DNA of 11,267 bases from Burkholderiales bacterium (lineage in GTDB: Bacteria; Pseudomonadota; Gammaproteobacteria; Burkholderiales; Burkholderiaceae_E), in the NCBI GenBank assembly GCA_020348765.1, contig CP070753.1:722438-733704 (forward strand), given 5' to 3'. The notes beneath the pieces are model-generated. The model made no database searches. It was not told where the DNA came from and saw only the letters and a list, made by a program, of their open reading frames with translations. Positions 1 through 6,972 of the stretch are shown here, in pieces; the stretch's first letter is position 1; the number at the start of each line of letters is the position of its first letter. The position numbers and the translations under genes are program-made.

Positions 1-188
1 CGCTCGCCGGCCCGTGCCAGACGTTGCACATCCACAGCGCGGTGTTCGACACCGAAGCGGTCGACTATTTCCTGCGCGCGCTTGCGGCACGGCTCGGGGC
101 ACGCACGATGTGCGCGCGCATTTTTCCCGACGGCATCATCAGCATGCGCCGCTACCCCCTGGGTGCGCTGAAACGCGCCGCGCAGTAG
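1..188 (+). CDS. C-terminal end of an unrecognised protein (partial at window edge)
   Basis: The frame whose codons begin at position 3 is open from the window edge to a TAG at 186-188 and gives about 61 residues. It has the composition of a real protein (LHIHSAVFDTEAVDYFLRAL, then an Ala/Arg/Leu helix, then FPDGIISMRRYPLGAL). Third positions are strongly G/C, and the other plus frames here look like Arg/Pro/Ala-rich shadows. I do not recognise the family from this short tail. The start lies outside the window. The same frame stays open and protein-like after the TAG to about position 310, so the amber codon may interrupt a longer gene (see findings). The gene converges on the Rieske gene, whose stop lies at 352. 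Confidence 0.6.
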   Translation, partial: LAGPCQTLHIHSAVFDTEAVDYFLRALAARLGARTMCARIFPDGIISMRRYPLGALKRAAQ

Positions 189-309
189 CTGCGAAAGCTG
201 CGACGGCTGGCAGCTCCCGAGCTCGACGACTGGTGTTTCAGCGGCGACCGCATCGGCTCGGATGCACCGTTCTGCGACCGGGTCTACGTGCTGGCGGGCC
301 GGCCGCGAT

Positions 310-336
310 CGACGCGACTCGGTGCAAGCCGCGTCG
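310..336 (-). terminator. Hairpin between convergent gene ends, possible terminator of the Rieske operon
   Basis: A perfect 7-bp inverted repeat (CGACGCG at 310-316 and CGCGTCG at 330-336) encloses a 13-base loop. It begins 15 bases past the stop codon of the minus-strand Rieske gene and lies between two converging genes, where a terminator is expected. There is no run of T after the stem on either strand, so it is not a textbook intrinsic terminator. It may assist Rho-dependent ending or be chance in G+C-rich DNA. Confidence 0.3.
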
Positions 337-351
337 CCGCCTGGCCGTCGC

Positions 352-1524
352 TCAGCTGCCCGCGGCGAAGCGCGCGACCGTGCGGTGATAGTGCTGCAGC
401 GCCGGCTCGTTGCGCCCGAACGTGAACTCCCGGTTCGCACCGGCGGCCAGCGCGGACTGGATGCCGGCGCCGATCCGGTAGTCCTCGTCGCGCACGGCCC
501 TCAGCACCAGGTCGCTGAAGGCTTGCGAGGCGGCCCGTTCCTCGTCGGTACCCGGCTCGCGGGCCACCAGCACGGTCTGGCGTGTCGTCGTCTGGTCGAC
601 GCGCGGACCCGGGAAGACCTGGCTCACCAGGCAGTGGTCGCCGACGACGCCCGAAATCGAAAGGTTCGGGAACACCGAGTGGATCTGACGGATGTGCGGA
701 GCAGGATCCCAGCTGTCCTCGGGCTGATCGACGATCTCGGCCAGCGAGCGCCGTGCGAACACGATGCGCTGGTGCGGGCCGTACGTGTCATGCAGCAGCA
801 GGTTGCCGATCGTGTACCGGCCGACGGTCTGCGGGTGCACCGTGTTGTGGTGATAGGCCTCGAGGTACCCGTCCCAGACCACCTTCCAGTTGGGCCCGGC
901 GATGTCGCGTTGCTCGAACAGCTCCCAGTCTTCCAGCCGCAGCGAAGCCAGCGGTTCGGCGAACGGGCCGATCCATTCGTCGATTTCGAAATCGTTCCCC
1001 GGGCGCAGCGCCACCCAGACGATGCCGAGCCGCTCGGCACACGGCAGGGCCACCAGCCCGTTGCGGGACTTGTCGATGTCGCCGAACGTGCTCTCGCCGT
1101 ACAGGCCGGTCAGCCGGCCCTGCAGGTCGTACTGCCATGCATGGTACGGGCACACCAGGCGCTCGGCCTTGCCCCGGGCCTGTTCGCAGACCAGAGCGCC
1201 GCGGTGCCGGCACGCATTCAGGAACGCGCGCACGACGCCGTCGCGGTCGCGGACCAGCAGCACGGGCGTGCTCATCACGTTCAGGGTCCGGTAGCTGCCC
1301 GGCCCGGGCAACTCGAGGCTCAGCGCCAGCCCCAGGGGCAGCCGCATGAAGATCGCATCGACTTCACGCGCGAAACGTTCCGGATCGGTGTAGGCCGACA
1401 CCTCGAGCTGCATCGGCGCCGGTGCCTGGTCGGTCGACCGCGTCCGAAACCGCTCGACCGCCCGGCGCAGCAGGGCCATCGACTCGGAAGACTCCTGCGC
1501 TGCGGCCACTGCGGTGCTGTTCAT
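352..1524 (-). CDS. Rieske non-heme iron oxygenase, alpha (catalytic) subunit
   Basis: The 390-residue protein is a ring-hydroxylating-type oxygenase large subunit, cytoplasmic, using O2 and electrons from a ferredoxin/reductase. The Rieske [2Fe-2S] ligands are visible as C-R-H (Cys105, His107) and C-P-Y-H (Cys125, His128). The mononuclear iron site follows in NWKVVWDGYLEAYHHNTVHP (His225 and His230), with Asp348 in RDEDYRIGAGIQ the likely third ligand. Length fits the family. I chose the ATG at 1524 because GGAGG lies five bases upstream (1530-1534). The frame stays open to a GTG at 1602, but that would translate part of a tandem repeat. It is the last gene of the minus-strand block, after the SnoaL-like gene. 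No ferredoxin or reductase gene lies in the window, so electrons must come from elsewhere. The substrate is unknown; it could be a demethylase as well as a dioxygenase. Confidence 0.93.
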   Translation of the reverse strand: MNSTAVAAAQESSESMALLRRAVERFRTRSTDQAPAPMQLEVSAYTDPERFAREVDAIFMRLPLGLALSLELPGPGSYRTLNVMSTPVLLVRDRDGVVRAFLNACRHRGALVCEQARGKAERLVCPYHAWQYDLQGRLTGLYGESTFGDIDKSRNGLVALPCAERLGIVWVALRPGNDFEIDEWIGPFAEPLASLRLEDWELFEQRDIAGPNWKVVWDGYLEAYHHNTVHPQTVGRYTIGNLLLHDTYGPHQRIVFARRSLAEIVDQPEDSWDPAPHIRQIHSVFPNLSISGVVGDHCLVSQVFPGPRVDQTTTRQTVLVAREPGTDEERAASQAFSDLVLRAVRDEDYRIGAGIQSALAAGANREFTFGRNEPALQHYHRTVARFAAGS

Positions 1525-1529
1525 CGCTG

Positions 1530-1534
1530 CCTCC
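1530..1534 (-). promoter_or_regulatory. Ribosome binding site deciding the Rieske gene start
   Basis: Read on the minus strand, GGAGG is followed by CAGCG and then the ATG at 1524. This is a near-ideal Shine-Dalgarno match and spacing. It favours this start over the in-frame ATG four codons upstream, which overlaps the site, and over the GTG at 1602. Confidence 0.75.
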
Positions 1535-1577
1535 ATTCTGGTTCGGTGCCTGCCGACGCCTGCATCGCACCACGGTC

Positions 1578-1647
1578 GGTCACTGCACCCCGGTCGCTGC
1601 ACCCCGGTCGCTGCACGCCGGTCGCTGCGCGCCGGTCACTGCACCCC
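1578..1647. repeat. Five tandem copies of a 14-bp repeat upstream of the Rieske gene
   Basis: Five head-to-tail units of consensus GGTCRCTGCACCCC run at 1578-1591, 1592-1605, 1606-1619, 1620-1633 and 1634-1647. Units 1 and 5 are identical, unit 2 differs from them by one base, and units 3 and 4 carry further single changes. A degenerate sixth unit follows at 1648-1661. The array lies in the 181-bp gap between the SnoaL-like gene and the Rieske gene, ending 54 bases before the Rieske start codon. It may be a slippage-made minisatellite or a set of protein-binding sites. There are no spacers, so it is not a CRISPR array. Confidence 0.85.
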
Positions 1648-1705
1648 GGTCCACACCCGCCGGCGGTCGCGCGCGCGCTCGATCATGCGCCAGGCTGCGA
1701 ATCGG

Positions 1706-2272
1706 TCAGCCGTTTGCGGCATGCATGGTCGCGAACGCCTGCCAGACCGGCAGGTTCTCGGGATAGTCGGCCGGCAGGCGGCGCCCGCCGACGAGCACGC
1801 GCAGCTTCGCGTTCAGGCCCGAGGCGAACTCGGTCACCGGCACGTAGTAGAGGAAGTGGATGCTGCGGTGCGCGAAGCGCCAGCGGCCATCGACCCGCCG
1901 GTAGCGATCCTCGTAGCGCATCGCGGCGATGCTGACCACGTCGTCCGGCGTGGTCTCCGCATGGCTGAGCACGAGCCCCGTGGCCTCGTCCGGCGTCGCA
2001 TCGTCGAAGCGTACGAAGTGGTCGTGGGTCCAGTGGAATGCCGGGCCGCGAATGCTCAGCATGCGCACGAACATGGCCTCGATCTCGCCGACGCCGTGGG
2101 CCACCATCAGCTGGCTCGGCGAATCGAACACCGCGTCCTCGGTGAACAGGCTCAGCAGGCGCGGCATGTCATGCTCGTCACAGGCCACCGCGTAGGCGCT
2201 CGCCAGCTCGCCGATCTCGGCCCGTGCCTCCAGCTTCTCGACCCGTCGGATCAGATCGTTCAGTTCAGTCAT
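1706..2272 (-). CDS. SnoaL-like / NTF2-fold protein (possible dehydratase, isomerase or oxygenase small subunit)
   Basis: The 188-residue protein has the usual opening of the SnoaL_4/NTF2-like group: a charged helix (RRVEKLEARAEIGEL, residues 9-23), then SAYAVACDEHDMPRLLSLFTEDAVFD (about 26-50), a His-rich strand HWTHDHFVRFDD (80-91), and a C-terminal strand pair ending HRSIHFLYYV (135-144). Residues 150-188 form an extra tail. The fold makes a cone-shaped pocket used by polyketide cyclases, scytalone-dehydratase-like enzymes and the small subunits of ring-hydroxylating dioxygenases. Being next to a Rieske alpha subunit, it could act on the same substrate or product. Similarity to a true beta subunit is only at fold level. 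No strong Shine-Dalgarno sequence is seen before the ATG at 2272, which would fit translation coupled to the gene before it, although the stop of dctM is 39 bases away. Confidence 0.8.
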   Translation of the reverse strand: MTELNDLIRRVEKLEARAEIGELASAYAVACDEHDMPRLLSLFTEDAVFDSPSQLMVAHGVGEIEAMFVRMLSIRGPAFHWTHDHFVRFDDATPDEATGLVLSHAETTPDDVVSIAAMRYEDRYRRVDGRWRFAHRSIHFLYYVPVTEFASGLNAKLRVLVGGRRLPADYPENLPVWQAFATMHAANG

Positions 2273-2311
2273 GGCAATGGTGTGCGCGCAAGGCGTCTCG
2301 TGAGAAATGGG

Positions 2312-3601
2312 TCAGTAGAAGGTTCGCGGCAGCCACAGCGCGATTTGCGGAAACGCGATCATCAGGCCGATCAGCACCAGTGTCGCGGCCACGAACGGCA
2401 ACACGCCGATGCACACGTCCCGGAAGTCCCCGCCTCGCTCGCGGATGCCGTGCACGACGAACAGGTTCAGTCCGATCGGCGGCGTGATCAGCGCGACTTC
2501 CATCAGCAGCGTGACCACGATGCCGAACCACACGCCGTCGAAGCCGGCGGCGGTCACGATCGGGAACACGATGCCGATCGTGGTCAGCATCATCGAGAAG
2601 GTCTCCATGAACATGCCGAGCACGAAGTAGAAGGCGACCACGATCAGGATCGTCGCCAGCGGCGTCAGGCCCAGAGAGCCGATGTACTGCGTGGCGGACT
2701 GGATCACGCCGATGAAGCCCAGCACCACGTTCAGCAGCATGGCCGCGATCACGATCAGCATCAGCATCGCGGTCGTGCGCACCGTGCCCTCGAACGCGCC
2801 GCGCAGCATCGCCCAGTTCAGACGGCGTCGTGCCGCGACCAGCGCCAGCGAGACCACGACGCCGATCGAGGCTGCCTCGGTCGGCGTGGCCAGGCCCGCA
2901 TAGATCGAGCCGACCACGCCGAGGAACAGCGCAAGCGGCGCCGCCAGGTCCGGCAGCGCGCGAATCCGTTCCGACCACTTGGTGTGAACCCGGATGCCAC
3001 CGGTGGCCGGTCGCACCAGGCACGCGGCGACGATCACGGCCATGTACAGTCCCATCAGCAGCAGGCCGGGAACGATGCCCGCCAGGTACAGCTCCGGGAT
3101 CGAGGTCTGCGTGAGAACGCCGTAGACGATCAGAACCACCGACGGCGGGATCAGGATGCCGAGCGTGCCGCCGGCCGCGATCGAGCCGAGGAACAGCGAC
3201 TCGTTGTAACGCCTGGCGGCGATCTCGCCGTAGGCCACCGTTCCGACCGTGGCCGCGGTGGCCACGCTCGAGCCCGAGGTGGCCGCGAACATCGCGCAGG
3301 AGCCGATGTTCGTGTGCATCAGTCCGCCCGGCAGCCAGGACACCCAGCGTGAGACGGCACCGTACATGCGCTCGGCGATGCCGCCGCGCAGCACGATCTC
3401 GCCCATCAGGATGAACAGCGGGATCGACAACAGCGCGAAGCTGGTGGTGTTGTCCCAAACGAAGCCGCCGAAGGTGCGCGACAAGCGACCGCTGGTGAAG
3501 GTTTCGTCCAGCACCAGCGCCAGCAGCCCGAGCGTCGAGGCGATCGGCAGGCTCAGGAACGCGACGACCAGCGCCGCGGCGACGATCAGTGCCAACTGCA
3601 T
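2312..3601 (-). CDS. dctM: TRAP transporter large permease, DctM family
   Basis: The 429-residue protein is the main membrane subunit of a tripartite ATP-independent periplasmic transporter, which drives uptake of organic anions with the sodium or proton gradient. It is hydrophobic throughout, with about 12 membrane segments. It carries the family's signature stretches: IPLFILMGEI near residues 60-70, then GGLMHTNIGSCAMFAATSGSS and TAATVGTVAYGEIAARRY, then GTLGILIPPSVVLIVYG. The second half holds the mirrored motif ITPPIGLNLFVVHGI. Length matches the usual 425-430 residues. It starts 11 bases after the stop of the small permease, as expected for an operon pair, with only a weak ribosome binding site. 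It looks complete and undamaged. The gene symbol gives the family only; the transported substrate is unknown. Confidence 0.95.
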   Translation of the reverse strand: MQLALIVAAALVVAFLSLPIASTLGLLALVLDETFTSGRLSRTFGGFVWDNTTSFALLSIPLFILMGEIVLRGGIAERMYGAVSRWVSWLPGGLMHTNIGSCAMFAATSGSSVATAATVGTVAYGEIAARRYNESLFLGSIAAGGTLGILIPPSVVLIVYGVLTQTSIPELYLAGIVPGLLLMGLYMAVIVAACLVRPATGGIRVHTKWSERIRALPDLAAPLALFLGVVGSIYAGLATPTEAASIGVVVSLALVAARRRLNWAMLRGAFEGTVRTTAMLMLIVIAAMLLNVVLGFIGVIQSATQYIGSLGLTPLATILIVVAFYFVLGMFMETFSMMLTTIGIVFPIVTAAGFDGVWFGIVVTLLMEVALITPPIGLNLFVVHGIRERGGDFRDVCIGVLPFVAATLVLIGLMIAFPQIALWLPRTFY

Positions 3602-3612
3602 CGGCGCAGGGC

Positions 3613-4194
3613 CTATTCACCGACGCCTGGAATGCCCGCGATGCGCCGCATGCCCGAACGGCGGCGCTGGGTCGCACGCACGAGCAGCACGACCGCGACC
3701 GCGGCGCAGCACAGCGCGAAGAAGCTCATTCCGAGCGACCACATCAGCTGCGGCTTCCACAGGGAGATCTGCAGGATCGTGGTCGAAGTCGAGTCGAATT
3801 CCCAGGACTCGAGGAACGTGAGCCAGGCTTTCCAGGCCAGGAACGCGGCCAGCACCAGCAGCGACAGTACGCTGGCCGCGTCGGCCAGCGCCTGCCCGAA
3901 CCATGGCAGGCGGCGATAGACGAAATCGAGCCGGATGTGGCTGCGCTCGAGCACACAGTAGCCGAAGCCCCAGGCCACCGTGATCGCGAACGCGTACCCG
4001 GCCAGTTCGTCCGAGCCGTGCTGGCGCAGGCCGAAGAAGTTGCGTCCGATCACCTCGATCACGACCAGCACCGACACCGCGGTCAGAAGCCCGCCGCAGA
4101 TCCAGGCACTGATCTGCGCGAACCGGTGCAGCGGTGCCAGCAGGCGGTCGCCGGGCGGGCGGCGCGACTCGTGGGACGGATTCGATCCGGTCAT
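3613..4194 (-). CDS. dctQ: TRAP transporter small permease, DctQ family
   Basis: The 193-residue protein has the four membrane segments typical of the small TRAP subunit, at about residues 28-48, 62-82, 105-127 and 150-173. Family hallmarks are visible: IEVIGRNFFG after the first segment, DELAGYAFAI at the second, and SHIRLDFVYRRLP in the loop before the third. The C-terminus is basic and probably cytoplasmic (RATQRRRSGMRR). It sits between the binding protein and DctM in the standard P-Q-M order. The ATG at 4194 is preceded by a proline- and charge-rich N-terminus before the first helix, longer than in many homologues. No strong Shine-Dalgarno sequence is seen before it, so a slightly later start is possible but no better candidate stands out. 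Confidence 0.92.
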   Translation of the reverse strand: MTGSNPSHESRRPPGDRLLAPLHRFAQISAWICGGLLTAVSVLVVIEVIGRNFFGLRQHGSDELAGYAFAITVAWGFGYCVLERSHIRLDFVYRRLPWFGQALADAASVLSLLVLAAFLAWKAWLTFLESWEFDSTSTTILQISLWKPQLMWSLGMSFFALCCAAVAVVLLVRATQRRRSGMRRIAGIPGVGE

Positions 4195-4303
4195 CGCTGC
4201 GCGGGGTGGCTCGTCACGTGCCTGCTACGGCCCGGGCGATCATCGCCTGCCGGCCCGCGTGCACTGATCGCGCGCGCCGGCGGGCGATTGCTCGCGCCGT
4301 GCG

Positions 4304-5380
4304 CTACCTGGCCTCGTAGCCGAGCAGCTTGCCGATGGTCGCGTTCCAGTTGGCCACGCAGTCGGCGCTGCGCTTCTTGCAGCGGTCGGCCCACTTCTGC
4401 ACCACGTTGTCGTTGACCGAGGCCTTCAGCTGCGCCTTCGCGCCGGCCGAGAGCGACACCAGCTTCATCTTGCCGGGCTCGGTCGGGCAGCTGCCGGTGC
4501 CGGTGTTGCAGTGCAGCCCCAGCGTGTCATTGCGCTCGGTGGCGGCCCACATCTCGTTTTCGAGCTTCGAGATCTCGGCCTCGAGGAAAGCGCGCGTCTC
4601 CGGCTTCAGGCTGTTCCAGGTCTTGTTGTTGACCGCGAGGAACGAGGCCGTGTAGCCGAGGCTGGTGCGCAACAGGTGCGTGGCCACCTGCCACCACTTG
4701 CCGCTATAGCCCGACAGCACCCCGGTGACGCCGCAGTCGATCGTGCCCTTCTGCAGGCTTGGCAGCACCTCGCCGAAGGCCACCGGCACCGGCGTGGCAT
4801 CGAGCGTGTACGTGATGAACTCGCTGATCGACGACCCGTAGCTGCGCACCTTCAGGCCCTTGAGCGCCGAGAGCTCGATCTCGTTCGGCGTGCCCTCGGG
4901 CAGCTTGCAGAACATGTTGATCTCGTCCCACGCGTACAGCATCAGGATCTTCGAATCGAACTTCTCCTCGAATTCGCGGTTCAGGTGCCCCTTGTAGGCT
5001 TCCATCGCCTTGCGTGCCAGCTTGACGTCCGGGATCATGCCGGGCAGGTCGGTGCCCTCGATCACGGGGCTGTCGGCCGACACGTACAGGAACACGCCGT
5101 GCGCGAAATCGAACGCGCCCGACTTCAGGTCACGCATCACCTTGTGGCCGTCCATGCCGAGCTCGGTCAGCGGCTTGGCGTTGGCGCTCAGGTTGCCACC
5201 CGAGGCCTTGGGCAGCGTCTCGTTCCAGAACTTGCTCTCGCGAGACTTCCAGTGATCGAGCATGCCCCAGGTGCCGACGACGGCAAACTCGCGCTTCTCG
5301 GCCACCTGCGCCGCAGCCGGCCCGCTCAGGATGCCGGCCATGACGGCCGCGACGGCGATCTTCGATACGGTCAACCTCAT
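4304..5380 (-). CDS. dctP: TRAP transporter periplasmic substrate-binding protein, DctP family
   Basis: The 358-residue protein captures the substrate in the periplasm and delivers it to the DctQM permease. It begins with a signal peptide (MRLTVSKIAVAAVMAGILSG, cleavage probably after PAAA at residue 24). The mature part reads as a DctP-like receptor: FWNETLPKASGGNL early on, then GAFDFAHGV, DEINMFCKLPEG, and LKGLKVRSYG, which covers the region where the family places its substrate-binding arginine. AFGEVLPSLQKGTIDCGVTG follows in the second lobe. The start is well supported by GAGGAG five bases upstream (5386-5391). The mature protein has six cysteines, including two close pairs near the C-terminus (HCNTGTGSC and RCKKRSADC), which suggests disulfides. 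The substrate is not deducible. A 145-bp control region separates it from the amidohydrolase upstream. Confidence 0.94.
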   Translation of the reverse strand: MRLTVSKIAVAAVMAGILSGPAAAQVAEKREFAVVGTWGMLDHWKSRESKFWNETLPKASGGNLSANAKPLTELGMDGHKVMRDLKSGAFDFAHGVFLYVSADSPVIEGTDLPGMIPDVKLARKAMEAYKGHLNREFEEKFDSKILMLYAWDEINMFCKLPEGTPNEIELSALKGLKVRSYGSSISEFITYTLDATPVPVAFGEVLPSLQKGTIDCGVTGVLSGYSGKWWQVATHLLRTSLGYTASFLAVNNKTWNSLKPETRAFLEAEISKLENEMWAATERNDTLGLHCNTGTGSCPTEPGKMKLVSLSAGAKAQLKASVNDNVVQKWADRCKKRSADCVANWNATIGKLLGYEAR

Positions 5381-5385
5381 GATGT

Positions 5386-5391
5386 CTCCTC
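5386..5391 (-). promoter_or_regulatory. Ribosome binding site of the TRAP binding-protein gene
   Basis: On the minus strand GAGGAG is followed by ACATC and the ATG at 5380. It is the clearest ribosome binding site in the minus-strand block, consistent with the binding protein needing higher expression than the permease genes behind it. Confidence 0.7.
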
Positions 5392-5410
5392 GGTCGTGGG
5401 TGTGGATCGT

Positions 5411-5450
5411 GGATCGGAATTGATCGGATTGGATCGGATTGGACAGGTTT
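5411..5450. repeat. Four phased 10-bp repeats upstream of dctP, candidate operator
   Basis: Consecutive decamers read GGATCGGAAT (5411), TGATCGGATT (5421), GGATCGGATT (5431) and a weaker GGACAGGTTT (5441). Related words flank them (TGTGGATCGT before, CGATTGGATC after). The 10-bp period is close to one helical turn, so a protein bound to each unit would sit on the same DNA face. The block lies 31-70 bases before the dctP start codon and is much richer in A+T than its surroundings. The same 9-mer GGATCGGAT occurs, in inverted orientation, upstream of the amidohydrolase gene (6973-6981). The regulatory role is inferred. Confidence 0.6.
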
Positions 5451-5525
5451 CGATTGGATCAGACCCGACTGGACTGCATCGCAGCGGCGAGCAAGCGTTT
5501 CGTCGTCACCCGAGGCGCCGGCCCG

Positions 5526-6866
5526 CTAGCGTACCGGTCCGGGCCCGCCGTGCGCGACCGCGCGCGACAGGCGCGCGCCCATCAGCGGCAGGCGCCAGCC
5601 GGGAATCTGCTTGCGCGGCGGCAGCGGCCCGAGGTCGACCGGCCGGCCGCCGAGCAGCACGTGCCGGATCCGGCCCGGCTCGAGAACGGTGACGTCGCTG
5701 GCCGGATCGCCGTCGACGCAGATCACGTCGGCCAGCATGCCGGCGGCAAGCACGCCGATTTGCCCTTGGAGCTTGAGTGCGATCGCACCGTGCTCGGTGG
5801 CGGTGCGAATCGCCTGCAGCGGTGTCAGCCCCACGTAGCGCACGAACACCTCCATCTCTCGGAAGTGCCACTCGCCGTAGGGCACCACGGTGAACCCGGA
5901 CTCGCTGCCCGAGATCAGCGGCACGCCCGCATCGTGCAGGCGGCGCAGCGACTCGGCCGAATCGACGATCTCGCGCTCGAACAGGCTCACCAGCGACGGA
6001 TCGGTTCCGATGCGATCGCCGAAGTCGACCACGTTGGCCTGGAACGTCAGCGAAGGACAGACCGGGATACGGCGCTCGATCACTTCGGCCAGCGCGCGCT
6101 GGTCCATGCCGGTGGCGTGAAAGAGCAGATCCATGCCCGCGCGCGCCGCGCGGTAGGTGGACTCGGCACCGCGGCAGTGGCCCATCACCGGCACGCCAAG
6201 GTCGTGCGCCACCTCGCAGATCAGGTCGAGCTCGGCCTGGCTCCAGCTGCACTGCTCGCCGCGCGACGCGTAGCGCGGCGCGACTCCGGAGACATGCACC
6301 TTGATCCAGTCGGCGCCAGGTGAAGGTCGGCGCCGCACCTCGGCGACGATTTCATCGTGGCCGTTGACCACCTTGTAGTAGCCGGTGACGCCGGTGTCCG
6401 CGATCAGTAGTCCGCCGGTGCCGCCGAGCCCCGGGATCAGTGCATAGCAGCCGCAGGCCATGCGCGGTCCCTCGACCAGACCGGCCTCGATCGCGTCGCG
6501 CAGATCGACCGCGCACTCGTGCACCGAGTCCGGGTCGATGATGCCGGTGACCCCGGCTCGCAGCAGCTTGCCCGCGTTGTAGGCCGCCACCAGCGCCGAC
6601 AGCGCGTGGCGCCGCTGGTGGAAGATCTCCGGATTGGACCCGGCGTCGTCGAAGGTCAGATGGCAATGCGCATCGACCAGGCCCGGCATCACGGTCAGCC
6701 CGTTGGCGTCGATGCGCTCGAGCGGCTCGGCGGCCGGCACGCGGCTGGCCGCCTCGGGGCCGACCGCGACGATGCGCTCGCCCTCGATCAGCAGGTCGCC
6801 GGCGAACGGCTCGGTGCCGGTGCCGTCGAGGATGCGCCCGTGCTCGATCAGTACCCGTCGCGTCAT
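5526..6866 (-). CDS. Metal-dependent amidohydrolase (imidazolonepropionase/prolidase-like branch)
   Basis: The 446-residue cytoplasmic protein is a member of the amidohydrolase superfamily, whose TIM-barrel enzymes hydrolyse C-N bonds of amides, cyclic imides or dipeptides. The expected ligands appear in order: HxH in VMPGLVDAHCHL (His67, His69), a candidate carbamylated lysine in ADWIKVHVSG (Lys189), His230 in PVMGHCRG and His250 in LLFHATG. The barrel-end aspartate, usually in a GTD motif, is replaced by Glu322 in ISGSESGF. The small beta-sandwich domain is visible at both ends (VLIEHGRILDGTG near residues 5-17 and GVLAAGMLADVICVDGDP near 371-388). A GAGG lies ten bases before the ATG at 6866. 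It is the first gene of the minus-strand block and directly precedes the TRAP genes, so it may act on the imported compound. The exact substrate is unknown. Confidence 0.9.
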   Translation of the reverse strand: MTRRVLIEHGRILDGTGTEPFAGDLLIEGERIVAVGPEAASRVPAAEPLERIDANGLTVMPGLVDAHCHLTFDDAGSNPEIFHQRRHALSALVAAYNAGKLLRAGVTGIIDPDSVHECAVDLRDAIEAGLVEGPRMACGCYALIPGLGGTGGLLIADTGVTGYYKVVNGHDEIVAEVRRRPSPGADWIKVHVSGVAPRYASRGEQCSWSQAELDLICEVAHDLGVPVMGHCRGAESTYRAARAGMDLLFHATGMDQRALAEVIERRIPVCPSLTFQANVVDFGDRIGTDPSLVSLFEREIVDSAESLRRLHDAGVPLISGSESGFTVVPYGEWHFREMEVFVRYVGLTPLQAIRTATEHGAIALKLQGQIGVLAAGMLADVICVDGDPASDVTVLEPGRIRHVLLGGRPVDLGPLPPRKQIPGWRLPLMGARLSRAVAHGGPGPVR

Positions 6867-6972
6867 CGTCGCTTCGCCTCGCGCTCGCGTGCCTCGGCCC
6901 GATCCCCCGGTGCTTGCAACGCCCGGGTGCGCGCAACGCTTCCCACCGCTGCGGACGCCGCCGAACTATCGT

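Noticed and set aside
1525..1602. Longer Rieske start at a GTG, adding 26 residues
   Set aside because: The extra residues run into the tandem repeat and have no family similarity. GGAGG before the ATG at 1524 is decisive.
1578..1661. CRISPR array
   Set aside because: Units are 14 bp and directly abutting, with no spacers and no cas genes nearby.
262..1935. Long plus-strand open frame opposite the Rieske and SnoaL-like genes
   Set aside because: Its translation is Arg/His/Gln/Pro-rich without family character, and it is the antisense shadow of two clear minus-strand genes in G+C-rich DNA.
1514..3352. Long plus-strand open frame, very rich in His, Gln, Arg and Asp
   Set aside because: It lies opposite SnoaL and DctM genes. 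The His/Gln/Asp-rich look is the usual antisense pattern of a hydrophobic membrane protein.
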